Origin: an uncultured Bacilli bacterium
GTDB lineage: Bacteria; Bacillota_I; Bacilli_A; RF39; UBA660
Assembly: GCA_910584305.1 (NCBI GenBank)
Contig: CAJTZW010000010.1
Coordinates: 1-54,322, forward strand
Direction: 5' to 3'
Length of the DNA stretch: 54,322 nt
Shown here piece by piece: positions 52,521-54,322 of the stretch. Both the position numbers and the translations under genes were made by a program. Below the pieces are notes generated by a model. It worked only from the letters and a program-made list of their open reading frames with translations. It did not search any database and was not told the DNA's origin. Numbering within the stretch: position 1 is the stretch's first letter; every line of letters starts with the position of its first letter.

Positions 52521-52742
52521 ATGAAAATAAGTAATGTTTATATTGGTGGATGGTTTCAAAGAACCATGCTACAACTTACTGAAATATATGATTTCTTAAG
52601 AGAGTGCAAGAGTCAACTTAATTTAGATTCAGATAAGTTACAAGAATTTCGTAAAAGTCTTGAGATTGGAAAAATTGATTATGGTGTTGATGGAGAAGAA
52701 TATATAGAATTTATAACAGCTTTAAATATAAAAGTTATATAA
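52521..52742 (+). CDS. Hypothetical protein, probably truncated by element 3
   Basis: A 73-residue protein (MKISNVYIGGWFQRTMLQLT at the start). From memory similar openings belong to longer proteins in related genomes, and the frame ends right at the AT-rich edge of a Tn916-type element, so the C-terminal part may have been cut off. TAGGAGTG precedes the ATG. Function unknown. Confidence 0.5.
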   Translation: MKISNVYIGGWFQRTMLQLTEIYDFLRECKSQLNLDSDKLQEFRKSLEIGKIDYGVDGEEYIEFITALNIKVI

Positions 52743-52801
52743 TTTTTTGACTATCTTTTTATAAGTTCTTAAATGTCGTTATAACCTTTATTTATAAGCA
52801 T

Positions 52802-54091
52802 TTAAGACATTTTTAATTTTGGAAGATGTTCACATATATTTTTATAATTTCTTATATTTTCGTTTTCAAAAGTAGTAAATTCGTAGTAAAATTGTTTCTG
52901 CTTATTTATTTTTTCCATCTCTGCTTTTGCCGACATATAGGTAGGGTGTGTGTAATAACTTAATGTCATAGAAATATTTTTATGTCCCATAATGTATTGT
53001 AGTGTATGAGGGTTTAAACCATCGTTAGCCCAATTCGTGCAAAATGTATGCCTTAATGTATGAGGTGTCATTTTTTTAGGTAGTTTTTCCTCATGACATT
53101 TATTATACTTTTTCACAATTCGATTAAAAATACCATCGTACTCTATGTTTGTTCTTGGGTTACCATTTCTATTTATAAATAAAAAACCACTATAACCATC
53201 AATAACAATAGTATTTGTATTTTTACGATTATCTATTATACGCTTAAAAATTTCATATGCTTTGTCGCTCATAGGTACTTTTCTTGTTCCGCTATCGGTT
53301 TTAGTATCGTCAATATAATAACCTCGTTCACTATTTTTTAAAAGTTGATGGTCTATATTGATTAGTCTATTTTCAAAATCTAGGTCGGTTTCTATTAGTC
53401 CGCAAAATTCCGATATACGAAGTCCCGTTTCTCTTATTAAAATAATTTCGTCATAATATTTAGAACAAGTTTTATCACTTTCTATAAAAGAGTATAGGCT
53501 TTCTTCTTGTTCTAATGTAAGGGGTATATTCTTCTCGGTGTCATTTTCTATTACATCGTCAATTTTAAACTCAAAAGGGTTTTTCCTTATATAGTCGTCT
53601 TGTATAGCCATTTGAAATGCCGAATATAAAGAACGCTTATCATTTTTTATAGTTTGGTAGGCTATTCCTTTTTCTTTCATTCGTATAACCCATTCTTTGG
53701 CGTCCGACATCTTAATATTTTCAATAGAACAAGCACCAATTTTATCTTCTTCTAGGTATCTCATAAGTCTATTGCGTCCTTTTTTTGTTTTATCTTTAAC
53801 ATTTGGTCGTTGATTATTCTTTTTAGCATATAATTGACATACACTTATTTTTTTGCCTATGGTGTCGATTCCATCGCTAATGTCTTTTAAAATTTCTTGT
53901 TCCTTTTCTCTTAAAGACTTGTCGTCGCGTTTTCCGTTTGGTGTTTTATCGGTTTGCACTAACTTCCAAGCATATATAAATTGTGGTTTTCCGAAACTAT
54001 CGGTATATTTGTAAACATATCTTCCATCTTTTCTTTGGCTCTCTCCGTTATGTAGAATTCTATTTTTTTTATCGCGTCTTTTTTCTATCAT
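52802..54091 (-). CDS. int: Tyrosine integrase, Tn916 family
   Basis: A 429-residue tyrosine recombinase that integrates and excises the element. The N-terminal arm-binding part reads RRDKKNRILHNGESQRKDGR, very close to Tn916 Int. A core-binding domain (about 95-195) follows; the catalytic residues are visible as Arg in RETGLRISEFCGL, His-Leu-Arg-His in TPHTLRHTFC, the late His in MGHKNISMTLSYY and the final nucleophile Tyr in SYYTHPTY. The C-terminal tail is about 20 residues longer than I recall for Tn916. A terminator-like hairpin separates it from xis. Confidence 0.95.
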   Translation of the reverse strand: MIEKRRDKKNRILHNGESQRKDGRYVYKYTDSFGKPQFIYAWKLVQTDKTPNGKRDDKSLREKEQEILKDISDGIDTIGKKISVCQLYAKKNNQRPNVKDKTKKGRNRLMRYLEEDKIGACSIENIKMSDAKEWVIRMKEKGIAYQTIKNDKRSLYSAFQMAIQDDYIRKNPFEFKIDDVIENDTEKNIPLTLEQEESLYSFIESDKTCSKYYDEIILIRETGLRISEFCGLIETDLDFENRLINIDHQLLKNSERGYYIDDTKTDSGTRKVPMSDKAYEIFKRIIDNRKNTNTIVIDGYSGFLFINRNGNPRTNIEYDGIFNRIVKKYNKCHEEKLPKKMTPHTLRHTFCTNWANDGLNPHTLQYIMGHKNISMTLSYYTHPTYMSAKAEMEKINKQKQFYYEFTTFENENIRNYKNICEHLPKLKMS

Positions 54092-54119
54092 ATTTTTTTG
54101 CTCCTTTCAATAATAGAAA

Positions 54120-54161
54120 GAGCCTTGATATGCAATAACATTATATCACACATTAAGGCTC
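54120..54161. terminator. Hairpin between xis and int
   Basis: GAGCCTT at 54120-54126 and AAGGCTC at 54155-54161 are inverted repeats with further partial pairing; it may limit read-through from xis into int. Confidence 0.6.
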
Positions 54162-54169
54162 AATTTTCA

Positions 54170-54322
54170 TTAAATTACATTTAAAGTATCAATAATTTTT
54201 TCAAATTGTTTTCTTTTTATTTGAATTCGGTTGCCGTTCATGATAACCCAACTTGCGTTTAGGTTTTCTTCTGCTAGTTTACGAAGTTTATTTTCGCCAA
54301 TACGGAAATACTTTGACGCTTC
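54170..54322 (-). CDS. xis: Excisionase Xis, Tn916 family (partial)
   Basis: The last 50 residues of a small winged-helix excisionase: EASKYFRIGENKLRKLAEEN, then WVIMNGNRIQIKRKQFEKII, almost the Tn916 Xis sequence from memory. The 5' end lies beyond the window edge. With Int it drives excision. Confidence 0.93.
   Translation of the reverse strand, partial: EASKYFRIGENKLRKLAEENLNASWVIMNGNRIQIKRKQFEKIIDTLNVI

Larger units (their letters stand above)
52743..54322. mobile_element. Tn916-family element, integrase end
   Basis: int and xis of the Tn916 family, with the order and strand expected at the integrase end, run off the right edge of the window. The junction is placed in the AT-rich 52743-52800 stretch (T6 at about 52744) without a second end to confirm it. 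Confidence 0.75.

Noticed and set aside
1..54322. CRISPR array
   Set aside because: No regularly spaced repeats of 23-40 bases and no cas genes were seen.

Overview
The window is AT-rich DNA from a low-GC Gram-positive bacterium. The Firmicutes assignment rests on EzrA, ScpA/ScpB, a T-box leader, a Firmicutes-type rpsD leader, class B sortases with NPxT-type substrates, and strong AGGAGG ribosome sites. The gene set and style resemble uncultured gut Bacilli/Erysipelotrichia- or RF39-like lineages; that finer placement is inference.

Layout. (1) 1-5.76 kb: the end of an integrated element carrying XRE regulators, an alpha/beta hydrolase, a SUFU-domain protein, a class B sortase and, at its edge, a large serine recombinase that has cut an ABC permease gene. 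(2) 5.76-7.14 kb: the surviving permease fragment and its ATPase (minus strand). (3) 7.37-9.93 kb: a two-gene plus-strand cassette, a HerA/VirB4-like ATPase translationally coupled to a Cys-rich protein. (4) 10.0-20.6 kb: an ABC substrate-binding-protein gene split in two by a 9.6-kb element. Its ends can be read to the base: a TC core with symmetric arms. It carries QatA-QatB-QatC defence genes without the TatD partner QatD, then RhuM, an HD phosphohydrolase, an attenuated leader, a MobC-like protein and a second large serine recombinase. (5) 20.8-25.3 kb: tRNA-Ala, a GT2-TPR protein, a frameshifted gene, a metallophosphoesterase, a peptide deformylase and a CPBP protease. (6) 25.4-33.5 kb: rimP(short)-nusA-ylxR-infB, an inserted regulator/secreted-protein unit with a palindromic operator, rbfA, then a tyrosine T-box controlling deoC-tyrS. 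(7) 33.5-42.7 kb: lipoprotein, rpsD with its leader, ezrA, GNAT, RNHCP, a kinase-like protein, scpA-scpB, tRNA-Leu and degenerate genes. (8) 42.8-45.3 kb: divergent sortase and NPNTY surface protein with a ten-G tract inside the surface-protein promoter, bounded by a repeated terminator. (9) 45.3-52.7 kb: tRNA-Gln/gltX, a CmpB-like membrane protein, tRNA-Glu, murD, a GT-C membrane protein and a GNAT. (10) 52.7 kb to the end: integrase and excisionase of a Tn916-family element running out of the window.

How it fits together. A core housekeeping backbone (translation, chromosome segregation, cell wall) is interrupted by at least three integrated elements. Two different serine-recombinase elements and a third cassette all fall in one ABC transporter locus. 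The second element is a defence island whose two transcription units each begin with a 5' hairpin or attenuator. The host encodes at least one class B sortase and two putative NPNT-type substrates, and expression of one substrate is probably phase-variable.

Limits. All product calls come from reading translations and motifs by eye; no database search was run. Several genes carry single-base frameshifts in homopolymers, which could be sequencing errors.
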